From positions 1 to 12,578 of the forward strand of contig JAUWQK010000010.1 in assembly GCA_030611115.1 (NCBI GenBank): a stretch of 12,578 bases of DNA. The letters are read 5' to 3'. The notes beneath the pieces were generated by a model. That model worked only from the letters and a program-made list of their open reading frames with translations. It searched no databases and was not told the origin of the DNA. This DNA is from Deltaproteobacteria bacterium. Its GTDB lineage: Bacteria > Desulfobacterota > Desulfobacteria > Desulfobacterales > ETH-SRB1. Shown here piece by piece: positions 1 through 8,000 of the stretch (position 1 is its first letter; the number at the start of each line of letters is the position of its first letter). The translations under genes and the position numbers were made by a program.

Positions 1-20
1 CCGAGTATCTTTGCGCCCAT
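1..20 (-). CDS. possible 5' end of a divergent gene (partial, off the left edge)
   Basis: On the minus strand an ATG lies at 20-18, preceded by the purine-rich stretch AGAGAAGAATA that could serve as a weak ribosome binding site. Only six codons are visible (M-G-A-K-I-L) before the window ends. The start loosely resembles FabH-type ketoacyl-ACP synthases, but six residues cannot identify a protein. All three plus-strand frames are also open over the first 40 or so bases, so a plus-strand gene ending at TAA 52-54 is an equally possible reading. Confidence 0.22.
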
Positions 21-150
21 TATTCTTCTCTTTTATCCTTTGAGGCATTTGTAATAAGTTTTTGATGAGTTCGTCGATAGTTCGATATAAGCCATGCTTA
101 ATATAGCCGTGATGCAAGAATCATTTTTTAAGTTTATAAAAAATAATAAG

Positions 151-191
151 GGATATAGTCCTTAAAGTCAACATAAAAAGTGTCTATATCC
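151..191. promoter_or_regulatory. 8-bp inverted repeat upstream of the XRE regulator, possible operator
   Basis: GGATATAG (151-158) and CTATATCC (184-191) are perfect inverted copies separated by 25 nt, about 50 nt before the regulator's start codon. The right arm overlaps TATATC (185-190), a possible -10 box; the matching -35 (TTAAAG, 162-167, 17-nt spacing) is poor. XRE regulators often bind dyads in their own promoters, so an autoregulatory operator is plausible but unproven. Confidence 0.3.
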
Positions 192-242
192 TATGGCACT
201 CCTTGAGGATAAGGTCTATTTGCATGATCAAGGACGAAAAAG

Positions 243-602
243 ATGGATATTGCCTATAAAAAATCATTTTTAAAATGGTTTGGTCAAAATTTAAAAAGAG
301 CCAGAAAAGAAAGTGGGTATAGCCAGGAATCACTGTCAGGGATAGCCGGAATGGATCTATCTTATTATGGGGCGGTTGAAAGAGGGGAGAGGGCGATCAC
401 CATACTCAAGTTGTCCCAAATAACTAATGCGTTGGACATTCCTATGCGGCATCTTTTTTCCGGCGAACCGCATTATCCGTTAAACAAGAAGAAAGACAAA
501 CTTGAGAAATTAATCGAATTTTTAAGGGAAAGGGAATCTGAAGATTTAGAGTTGTTTATTGATGTCTTGCCAAAGCTTATTAACTGGAAACTCAGCGAAT
601 GA
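243..602 (+). CDS. XRE-family (Cro/CI-type) helix-turn-helix transcriptional regulator
   Basis: This 119-residue protein carries a lambda-repressor-like helix-turn-helix at about residues 13-72. The recognisable pattern is FGQNLKRARKESGYSQESL, followed by a second helix, the YYGAVERGER turn typical of XRE proteins, and the closing A-L-D-I-P-x-x-x-L-F. Residues 73-119 are highly charged (K-K-K-D-K-L-E-K-L...) and probably form a helical dimerisation tail; no enzymatic domain is present. AAGGA at 230-234 sits 8 nt before the ATG and supports this start. It is a DNA-binding cytoplasmic protein; its targets are not known. The dyad at 151-191 lies upstream, and the palindromic array and AAA ATPase lie downstream on the same strand. 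A role as repressor of itself or of the ATPase is therefore plausible. That is inference from position only. Confidence 0.9.
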   Translation: MDIAYKKSFLKWFGQNLKRARKESGYSQESLSGIAGMDLSYYGAVERGERAITILKLSQITNALDIPMRHLFSGEPHYPLNKKKDKLEKLIEFLRERESEDLELFIDVLPKLINWKLSE

Positions 603-677
603 GGATACAGCAAACAATACCACTTACAATTCAAGGCTACCAACTTAAAGCGGGACAATTTCTGATTGAATTTACAG

Positions 678-822
678 TGTCACTAAACAACAAAAAAACC
701 GATTTAGTGTTAATAAAACTGTTATTGTATCGTATCACCAAAATGTATATTTATTGTTTTAGTGACATTTTAATTGCGACCTTTACTTGACACCAAAATC
801 TATGTTTGTTATATTGGTGACA
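678..822. repeat. three 35-bp palindromic units at an exact 55-bp period
   Basis: Six half-sites related to TGTCACYAAA start at 678, 703, 733, 758, 788 and 813, alternating in orientation. Each unit is a 10-bp arm, a 15-nt spacer and an inverted 10-bp arm (8 of 10 pairs match in each). Units occupy 678-712, 733-767 and 788-822 and are separated by exactly 20 nt. All six arms keep the core CAC(T/C)AA. Units 2 and 3 are also alike in the spacer, with about 27 of 35 positions identical overall. No fourth unit is seen 55 bp to either side. The third unit overlaps the -35 and -10 of the ATPase promoter, so the simplest reading is an operator cluster for a dimeric DNA-binding protein. Confidence 0.75.
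787..815 (+). promoter_or_regulatory. sigma-70-type promoter of the AAA ATPase gene
   Basis: A perfect -35 TTGACA (787-792) is followed after 17 nt by TATATT (810-815), one base from the consensus -10. TGT directly before it makes an extended -10. Transcription would start near 821-823, giving a leader of about 27 nt to the ATG at 849. The -35 shares its bases with the left arm and the -10 with the right arm of the third palindrome, so a protein bound to that palindrome should block RNA polymerase. Confidence 0.7.
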
Positions 823-848
823 AAATATGTTTATATTTGGAGGGGCTA

Positions 849-2276
849 ATGTTTGTTGGCAGGGAACATGAATTATCATTATTAAATGAGTTGTGGATAA
901 AAAAACATGCTGCATTTGTTGTATGTAAAGGCAGAAGGCGGATTGGTAAAAGCACATTAATTCAGCAATTTGGCAAAACAGCAGATGTATTTCTGGAATT
1001 TCAGGGCGCTGTTCCTGATAAATCTATAACCAACCGGAAACAGATGGACATTTTCGTTGAACAGATGTGCTTTCAGACAAATATGCCGCGTTTTCAACCG
1101 GAAAGTTGGCAGCAGATCTTTTTGTTTATGGCAATGTCCATAAAAAAGAATAAAAAAACTGTTATTTTGCTCGATGAAATATCCTGGATGGCAGATAGAG
1201 ACCGTAGTTTTTCTGCTCAATTAAAGATAGTCTGGGATACCAAATTCAAAAAATGTCCCAATTTGATCCTTATAGTGTGCGGTTCTGTTTCTTCCTGGAT
1301 TGATGATAATGTTTTAAATAATACCGGTTTCATGGGCCGTATCTCGCTGGAATTGACACCGGCAGAGCTACCATTACATTACTGCAACATGTTCTGGCGA
1401 GGCAGGGCAGCAAGGATTTCTGCAACAGAAAAATTAAAAATACTATCAATTACCGGTGGTGTTCCCAGATATTTAGAAGAGATCAACCCTGCACTTTCAG
1501 CAGAAGAAAACATTAAGCGTCTCTGTTTTTATAAAGAAGGCATATTATTCAATGAATTTGATCGTATTTTTAATGATGTGTTTGACCGTAGGGCCGCAAC
1601 CTATAAAGAAATAGTAAAATCATTAGTCACCGGTGCGAAAACTCTTACGGAAATCAGTTCTGTAATTGCTATCAGCAAAAGCGGAAATATGACCAGATAT
1701 CTGAATGATCTTGTTGAATCAGGATTCATTTCCAAAGACAAGGTATACTCTATAAAGACCGGTAAAGAAACACGCAGTGCCCGTTTCCGGTTGAAAGACA
1801 ACTATCTTCGTTTTTACCTTAAATATATAGAACCCTTTGCAGAGAGAATAAAGATCGGCGCTTATAAAGATATCAGCATTGAAGATTTGACGAATTGGGA
1901 AACCATTATGGGATTCCAGTTTGAGAATCTTGTTCTCAGCAACCCGCCGACAATTTTTAAACTACTTTCGATAAATCCCAATTCAGTACTCTCTGCCACT
2001 CCATATTTTCAGAATAGTTCCGCAACTCAAAAAGCGTGTCAGGTTGACCTGTTGATCAGAACAAAGTATACCGTGTATGTTTGTGAAATCAAATTCAAAA
2101 GAAAAATAGAAAAAAATATAATTGCCGAAGTGTACGAAAAAATATCTCGCATTCCGTTTCCCGGTATGCTGTCAATAAGACCTGTATTGATTTACGAAGG
2201 CGACCTGTCAAACAAAGTACGGGAAGAAGATTTCTTTGACTGCATAATTAACTTTTCAGACTTACTTTTAGAGTAA
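849..2276 (+). CDS. AAA/STAND-type ATPase with winged helix and C-terminal PD-(D/E)XK-like domain (archaeal ATPase/DUF234 type)
   Basis: This 475-residue protein opens with MFVGREHEL, the usual start of the archaeal-type ATPase family (MNS clade of STAND NTPases). Walker A is GRRRIGKST (residues 28-36) and Walker B is TVILLDE (104-110). A sensor-like CGSVSSWI follows, then an MGR arginine. A winged-helix segment (around GAKTLTEISSVIAISKSGNM, then LNDLVESGFI) is next. The C-terminal domain shows E359, D400 and E413-I-K415, the arrangement of a PD-(D/E)XK nuclease-fold site, as proposed for DUF234. GGAGGGG (839-845) sets the ATG at 849; an in-frame TTG at 774 would run through the palindromes and lacks such a site. 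The gene appears monocistronic with its own strong promoter. Related genes are often multicopy and of unknown function; nuclease activity here is inferred from the motif only. Confidence 0.88.
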   Translation: MFVGREHELSLLNELWIKKHAAFVVCKGRRRIGKSTLIQQFGKTADVFLEFQGAVPDKSITNRKQMDIFVEQMCFQTNMPRFQPESWQQIFLFMAMSIKKNKKTVILLDEISWMADRDRSFSAQLKIVWDTKFKKCPNLILIVCGSVSSWIDDNVLNNTGFMGRISLELTPAELPLHYCNMFWRGRAARISATEKLKILSITGGVPRYLEEINPALSAEENIKRLCFYKEGILFNEFDRIFNDVFDRRAATYKEIVKSLVTGAKTLTEISSVIAISKSGNMTRYLNDLVESGFISKDKVYSIKTGKETRSARFRLKDNYLRFYLKYIEPFAERIKIGAYKDISIEDLTNWETIMGFQFENLVLSNPPTIFKLLSINPNSVLSATPYFQNSSATQKACQVDLLIRTKYTVYVCEIKFKRKIEKNIIAEVYEKISRIPFPGMLSIRPVLIYEGDLSNKVREEDFFDCIINFSDLLLE

Positions 2277-2339
2277 TTTTTGCAACTATTCGGTATTGCA
2301 GGTAATGATTTAATATGCCGTCAGACATGGTAAAATCGA

Positions 2340-2789
2340 ATGAATCTTAGAGAAAAAATCCGTCAGTTTATAGCCAGATTTAAACAGCTTAATGGTGATC
2401 CACATTATGTTGCTCTTGGAATGGCTATAGGAGTATTTATCAGTGTAACTCCCACCATTCCTTTTCATACGGTTATTGCTCTAAGTCTGGCATTTATTTT
2501 ACGGGGGAGCAAAGCCGCCGCCGCAATTGGTGTATGGTTCAGCAATCCTGTTACTATACCCTTTTTTTACAAGGGCAGCTACGATGTTGGGGTGTCTATT
2601 CTTGGTAATTCAGCTCCTTTTAGTACAGAATATGAGTCGATTTTAGAGCTGTTAAAACTGGGAGCGGATGTTACTATTGCTATGATTACAGGCGGGATTA
2701 TTCTTGGCATTCTCCCTGCCATAGCGGCCTATTTTATAACCCGCAGAATATTTATTAAACTCAGATTGCGAAAAAAATCTTCAATATGA
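2340..2789 (+). CDS. DUF2062 family small membrane protein
   Basis: This 149-residue protein has the DUF2062 layout: a basic amphipathic N-terminus (MNLREKIRQFIARFKQL), then N-G-D-P-H-Y-V-A-L-G and the hydrophobic segment GMAIGVFISVTPTIPFHTV. A second segment contains the hallmark WFSNPVTIPFFY. The final membrane segment is about 112-138, followed by a very basic tail (RRIFIKLRLRKK). It should sit in the inner membrane with its basic ends in the cytoplasm. The biochemical role of the family is not established. The ribosome binding site before ATG 2340 is weak, but the start matches the usual family N-terminus. The stop codon overlaps the rsmA start (ATGA), so the two genes are probably translationally coupled. 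Confidence 0.88.
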   Translation: MNLREKIRQFIARFKQLNGDPHYVALGMAIGVFISVTPTIPFHTVIALSLAFILRGSKAAAAIGVWFSNPVTIPFFYKGSYDVGVSILGNSAPFSTEYESILELLKLGADVTIAMITGGIILGILPAIAAYFITRRIFIKLRLRKKSSI

Positions 2790-3631
2790 CATCACCCAGA
2801 GTACTACTTGCCGCCTGGCAAATGCATGCCAGGAAGCAGTTGGGCCAACATTTTCTGGAAAATCCTGCCACCTCGGAAATGCTTGTGAATCGTTGCAGGG
2901 TCAAGCCGGAAGATGTTGTTTTAGAGATAGGGGCCGGCTTGGGAGCCCTTACAGTCCCTGTTGCCCGGATAGCAAAAAAGGTTTATGCAGTTGAGAAGGA
3001 TCATAAGATAATCTCTTTGTTAAAAACAGAACTTACTTTAAACAGCCTTTTTAATGTTATTTTAATTGAGAAAGATATCCTGAAAGTTAATATTGAGGAA
3101 TTTGCCGAAGAAGCCAATCCTAAAATACTGGTTTTAGGAAATCTGCCGTACAATATTTCTTCCCAGGTTCTTGTTAAACTTATAAAATCCAGAAATGCTG
3201 TAAGCCGCGCAATCCTTATGTTTCAGAAAGAACTTGCTCAACGTACTACGGCAAAGCCGGGTTGCAAAGAATACGGAAGACTTACCGTTATGCTCAATTA
3301 TTGTGCGAAAATAAAGAAAGTCGCAGATATTAAGGCATCTCAATTTTTCCCAAGACCAAAAGTTGATTCCGAGGTTCTTGAGATAACTTTTAAAGACAAC
3401 CTGAAATATTCAGATGATGAAGAGTTTCTTTATAGAGTAATAAAAGCCGCATTCGGGCAGAGAAGAAAAAATCTTAAAAATGCTCTTGCAGGCAGCGAGC
3501 TTCATATCGCTGCTGAAACATCCAGGCATGTGCTGGAAAATGCAGGCATAGATCCAACCCGACGTGCAGAAACCCTCAGCGTTGAAGAATTTGTCAGACT
3601 TAGCAATAGGCTGAAGGTGGATAGAATCTAA
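2786..3631 (+). CDS. rsmA: 16S rRNA (adenine(1518)-N(6)/adenine(1519)-N(6))-dimethyltransferase RsmA (KsgA)
   Basis: RsmA uses S-adenosylmethionine to dimethylate two adjacent adenosines in the loop of 16S rRNA helix 45 during late assembly of the small ribosomal subunit. The 281-residue length is normal. Visible signatures are RKQLGQHFL (16-24), the SAM-binding LEIGAGLGALT (46-56), the acidic VEKD (69-72) and the catalytic NLPYNISS (119-126). Further on are FFPRPKVDSEV and the C-terminal AAFGQRRKNLKNAL and RRAETLSVEEFVRLSN. The start at 2786 overlaps the preceding gene by 4 nt and has no strong ribosome binding site, consistent with coupling. An internal ATG at codon 13 would still keep all conserved motifs and cannot be excluded. 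It is convergent with the GAPDH gene across a large palindrome. Confidence 0.97.
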   Translation: MTSPRVLLAAWQMHARKQLGQHFLENPATSEMLVNRCRVKPEDVVLEIGAGLGALTVPVARIAKKVYAVEKDHKIISLLKTELTLNSLFNVILIEKDILKVNIEEFAEEANPKILVLGNLPYNISSQVLVKLIKSRNAVSRAILMFQKELAQRTTAKPGCKEYGRLTVMLNYCAKIKKVADIKASQFFPRPKVDSEVLEITFKDNLKYSDDEEFLYRVIKAAFGQRRKNLKNALAGSELHIAAETSRHVLENAGIDPTRRAETLSVEEFVRLSNRLKVDRI

Positions 3632-3641
3632 GATACATAGC

Positions 3642-3768
3642 CGTTCACGGTTGTCGGTTCACAGTTCACGGTTTCCCCCAAATACTCTTTCTTTCGCTTC
3701 CTCCCCCTCGGATTCTCCTCTATCTTCTATTTTTTCAACCGTGAACCGATAACTGTAAACCGTAAACG
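3642..3768. repeat. 32-bp imperfect inverted repeat of heptamer words with pyrimidine-rich loop, between convergent genes
   Basis: Left arm 3642-3673 and right arm 3737-3768 pair at 25 of 32 positions. Each arm is itself a run of 7-nt words: GTTCACG, GTTGTCG, GTTCACA, GTTCACG on the left, and AACCGTG, AACCGAT, AACTGTA, AACCGTA on the right. The 63-nt loop (3674-3736) has only about 10 purines on the plus strand. It fills most of the 142-nt space between rsmA and the minus-strand GAPDH gene. It may act as a bidirectional transcription barrier, but the loop is too long for a textbook intrinsic terminator. Confidence 0.75.
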
Positions 3769-3773
3769 ATTAC

Positions 3774-5012
3774 CTACATATTTTCTGCCACCGAAACAGT
3801 CCTGTCACCAAGCATGTTAACATAGCTTCCCATTTCATTATCGTACCAGCCGTATATGACGCACTGAGTTACGGGAATTCTTATGATTGTGTCATTTAAT
3901 GAAGAAATAACTTTTTTGTCTAATCCGGATACTTTTTTCAAATCTATTTTAACATCAGCAGTGCTGGTATGAGTTTCATGGCCTTCTATTATTGTTGCTG
4001 CAATCGGTATCCCTATAATATCGCCAGAGACATTCTGTATGTCCGTATAGTGCAGATATCCGTTTGGATCTTCAGCCGCTGCCTGCATATACATGTTGTT
4101 TATTAATTTTCTTCTTATCGGTTCTCCGGATAGTTCCTCCTGAAGATTGATTACCAGAATAATAAGAGAACCCGTTGAAGTTGGAATTCTTACAGATTCA
4201 GCAATGAACCCAACTTGTTCCATTTCAGGAATAACCAGCCTGAGTGTATTGGCTGCTCCTGTTGTGGTTAGTATGATATTATTCATTACGCTTCTGTTTT
4301 TTCTCAGATCGGTTGTCCCTGTTTTTGGCAGACGATCAAGAACTTCCTGTGACCCCGTGACTGCATGAACGGTCGCCATTGAGGCAGAAAGAATTTTTTT
4401 ATGGCCAAAAAAGTTGAGAATAGGTTTCATCATATGAGCCAGACAAGTAGTAGTACAGGATGCATTTGAAATCGCTTTATGTCGTCTGGGATCATAGTCA
4501 TTATCATTGATTCCCATTACTGTTGTTACAGCGTCTTCCGGCATTTTTTTGCTTTTATCCGTTATCTTAAATGGAGCTGAGACTATAACTTTCTCTGCTC
4601 CTGACTCAAAATGTCCCCTTAAAGCACCTTTAGGATGGTCTGGAGAAAGGGTTGGATCGAGAAATTGCCCTGTTGTGTCAACTACCAGATTAACGCCATG
4701 ATCTTTCCAGCCGAGTTCAAGCGGATTCCGGGAAGTCCTTAAAAATTTAACCCTTATACCGTCAATTGTCATGCTGCCGTTTTTTTCGTCCAGATCATGA
4801 ATAACAGGCTCAGCTTTTTGGCCATAAAGAAAGCCGTGCAGCAGACCGTAATTTGAATCTCTGCCTGCATAATGGGCAATATCCTCAATGGATGTGCCGG
4901 CCTCCCGTCCGATATTAATTATAATTTCATCAAAGTATTTTCTGGCTACATTATGCCATACAGTAAGTTTTCCGATTCTTCCAAATCCATTTACGCCAAG
5001 TTTCATCCCCAT
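3774..5012 (-). CDS. gap: glyceraldehyde-3-phosphate dehydrogenase, divergent long form
   Basis: The 412-residue protein has the nucleotide-binding start GVNGFGRIG, the catalytic cysteine in ISNASCTTTC (Cys186), the partner His216 in ATVHAVTG, a phosphate-site VRIPT and the closing WYDNEMGS. GAPDH interconverts glyceraldehyde-3-phosphate and 1,3-bisphosphoglycerate with NAD(P). Typical family members have about 330-340 residues; the extra length lies before the cysteine (around DPTLSPDHPKGALRGHF) and in the C-terminal half. The usual CTTNC is CTTTC. The Asp normally found at the end of beta-strand 2 is missing (IIINIGREAG), which may relax the NAD preference toward NADP. AGGAAGGAG (5025-5017) precedes the start; a second ATG at 5006 is a possible alternative. 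It is the third gene of the minus-strand operon, 44 nt after the PPDK-like gene. Confidence 0.9.
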   Translation of the reverse strand: MGMKLGVNGFGRIGKLTVWHNVARKYFDEIIINIGREAGTSIEDIAHYAGRDSNYGLLHGFLYGQKAEPVIHDLDEKNGSMTIDGIRVKFLRTSRNPLELGWKDHGVNLVVDTTGQFLDPTLSPDHPKGALRGHFESGAEKVIVSAPFKITDKSKKMPEDAVTTVMGINDNDYDPRRHKAISNASCTTTCLAHMMKPILNFFGHKKILSASMATVHAVTGSQEVLDRLPKTGTTDLRKNRSVMNNIILTTTGAANTLRLVIPEMEQVGFIAESVRIPTSTGSLIILVINLQEELSGEPIRRKLINNMYMQAAAEDPNGYLHYTDIQNVSGDIIGIPIAATIIEGHETHTSTADVKIDLKKVSGLDKKVISSLNDTIIRIPVTQCVIYGWYDNEMGSYVNMLGDRTVSVAENM

Positions 5013-5056
5013 CTTGCTCCTTCCTATTATATTAATTTTCGGGCATGGTTCTAATT

Positions 5057-8000
5057 TTACTTCACTTTTATTTTACCTTGATAAACTGAACCTTCCCGCC
5101 CCTCGATACTTATATAATCCCCTGATTTTAAAAACACCTGATTAAAGCGGCAATTTTTTTCTTTTTCATTACATATTAGATTGCCTGAACCGATAACGCA
5201 TGTTTTCCCTAACCTGTGAGCAACAACTGCCGCATGGGAAGTTAAACCTCCACGTGCCGTCACAAGACCATCAGCCGCAAAAATTTCCCTGATATCATCA
5301 GGGACGGTATCTCCTCTAACAAGAATCAAAGATGTTTCTGGTTCAGATTTTTTCCATTTATTAATATCTTCCAGAGTGAAGACTACCCTGCCGTTCATTG
5401 CTCCTCCGCTTACCCCGATACCACGGCCCAGATATTTTGCCTTATTTATTTCTTCAGGGTCAAAAGTTAGTACCTTTTTTCTTTCTCTCATTGCCATGTC
5501 CCTGGTTTGAAGCAGGTACAAATCTTTTATTGAAGGACCTTCAAAAGTAAACTCTATTTCCTGCGGAGTCCAGCCTTTTTTATAGATTAGTTCATTGGCC
5601 AACTCTTTTAAAGCCTTATAAATATCGGGGAAATGTGTTTCAAGTGTTATGTCGGTCTCCCTCATTTCTATTTCCTGCTGGTTAATAGAGATAGGTAAAG
5701 TTTTAACAAGTCCTGAAACCACATCTTCTCCCTGGTTTCCAAGGGTAAAGTCACCCCACAATCTCAGGCTGTCGCCGGACCATCTGGGATTATGTGTAAA
5801 GATTACTCCGCTGCCGGATGAACTGGAAAGATTTCCAAAAACCATTTCCTGAACGGTGACGGCAGTACCCCAGTCATCTGATATACCCATAATTTTACGG
5901 TAAGTTCTTGCTTTTGATGAATCCCATGAACCAAAGATTTTTTTGATGGTCAGGTGCAATTGCTCTAAAGGATCTTCTATAATATAAATTTTGGCATCGT
6001 TTATAATTTTTTTATAGGTCAGCGCAATCTCTCTCATCTGTTCGCCGGTAAACTCTCTTTTATAAGGTAATCCTGATCTTTTTTTGAATTCACTTATGAT
6101 TGCATCAAACGCATTTCTTTCAATATCAAATGACATCCCGTAGCACTGAAGAAATCTGCGATAATTGTCCCATGCAAACCAGGCATTTCCGGTTCGGGCG
6201 GCAATTCCCTCTACTATTTCTTCATTGATCCCGACATTGAGAAAAGTATCCAGCATGCCGGGCTGAGATATGGAAGAACCGCTTCTAATTGAAAGAAGCA
6301 AAGGGTTGGCCGGATCTCCAAAGGATTTGCCGTTGAGCTTTTCCAGTGCAGATATATTTTTAGCGACCTGTTCTCTAAAATTCTGTTTAGCCGGCGGATA
6401 GCTGTCAACTATTTCTCTGCAACGAAATACTTCTGTAGTAATTATAAAACCAGGAGGAACAGGCATGCCATAATTTTTCATCTTAATTATGTTAAGACCT
6501 TTGTTGCCGAGATGAATTATTCCGAAAAGCCTGCTTTTTTTGTCAACTATGGAGGTCATAGCCCTTTGGGGATCATAGTTAAGCAGCAGGTGAACTTTAT
6601 CTTTGGGTAGTTTGTCAGATTGCTGGAAGAGGGTGTTTAATATTTTAGTTAAAAAAACGTCTAACTGTCTAAGTCCAAGCGCAAGAGATGTTCTGTCTCG
6701 CAAAAAGATTTCAGATATTCTGTGTTTCAGCTTTTCATGGTCGGCCATGCCTTCCTTTGGGAGGTATTTGGGTAGTATCTGGTCGATTGACACCTGATTT
6801 AAAACTCTTGTTAAATTTTCTTCGTGGATGTTGTTAAAATAGTCATTTATTATATTTTTTACCGCTCTGGCAAATCCTTTAAATATATCGACGTACTGAG
6901 TAAAAGTAAATCCTCTTGTTGCAAGTGAATGGGATAGAAATTCTATCTGACGTTCCATTTCAACTGAAGAAATTCCATTTACTTTCAATGCCTTGTCAAA
7001 CAAAATCAAGCGGTCGTAAATCTGGTAAAATGCGGCTCTTGTTATAAGGCTGAGGTCAATATTTTGAATAAGTTCTTCAAAAAGAACATTCACCAGAGAT
7101 TCTATTCGAAAAGTAAGACCAAGTGCATCAAATTTCAATTCATGGTAGTATCCATACATTGATGGTATATCTACCGTGATATGTCTTTTTTTATAAATAT
7201 CTTCTCTGGCTTCATATGACTTATGTGACAGAATCAGATTTTTTAACAATTCAATATAATCGATCAGCATGGAAAGTTTTTTCTTGAGCCTTGGTTCAGC
7301 CAGAGCTTTTTTCAGCCTGTCCAAATCCGGGAAGGCTTCGACTTTAAGCCGCGCAATATAATGATCCATTTCAATAAAATCGAGATTGTATTTCTGGTTT
7401 AAAAGTTTATAAAAAGATATTGCGAGTTTCAGCCTTTCCAGATCTACTTGCGGCACTTCTTTAATATCTGCAAAAAATTCCTTTATTTTTTCATCTTTGA
7501 TGGTAATGAGGTCAGCAGGCAGGTTCAGGCCTTTTTGCTCAAGTCTTGTCATTGCAAGGTGAACACCGTCAACATATGGCCCTTTAGTGGTGATTTGGCT
7601 ATAAATGCTTGGCGGGACAAATGGCTCAAGAAGGCTTTTTTCTCTGGTCTTCCAGAAATTAAGGACAGCTTCCATAAAGCTGATTATCAGGTTGTTGCTT
7701 TCAACATGGCTTTGTTTTCGCAGAAAATGGACAAGCACATCTTTTCTGCCGATTATATCGTCGATATCAGTAGAAATGTCTCTCAGTTTTCCTTCAGCGC
7801 CAATATCATTAAAATACACCGGAAACAGCCTCATCAACTGTTTGGCAAGATTATATACCGGTTCAATATCGCTATTTAAGAATTTTGTAATATCTCTTGG
7901 GAACAGATCGGTATCTTTGATAAATACACCGCTGATAGAAAGATGGATCATAAGGCAGGAAAGAAGATTCGCCGACCATTTCGGGTTAAGCTCGATCAGC

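Noticed and set aside
599..790. 63-codon plus-strand ORF overlapping the end of the XRE gene
   Set aside because: It runs into the palindromic array, has no recognisable domain or ribosome binding site of its own, and its later codons simply translate the repeats.
678..822. Minimal CRISPR array
   Set aside because: The units are themselves palindromes with divergent centres, the 20-nt gaps are short for spacers, the units differ at many positions, and no cas genes are present.
774..848. N-terminal extension of the ATPase from TTG 774
   Set aside because: It would translate through the promoter and third palindrome and lacks a ribosome binding site, while ATG 849 has GGAGGGG and the family-typical MFVGREHEL.
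3634..3780. TACATA direct repeats (3634-3639 and 3775-3780) as a target duplication of the 3642-3768 palindrome
   Set aside because: The copies are not flush with the arms (2 nt on one side, 6 nt on the other) and one overlaps the GAPDH stop codon; a 6-nt AT-rich match is expected by chance.
3774..5012. Frameshift or fusion as the reason for the long GAPDH
   Set aside because: All conserved blocks occur once, in order and in one frame, so the extra residues are insertions rather than a joined second gene.
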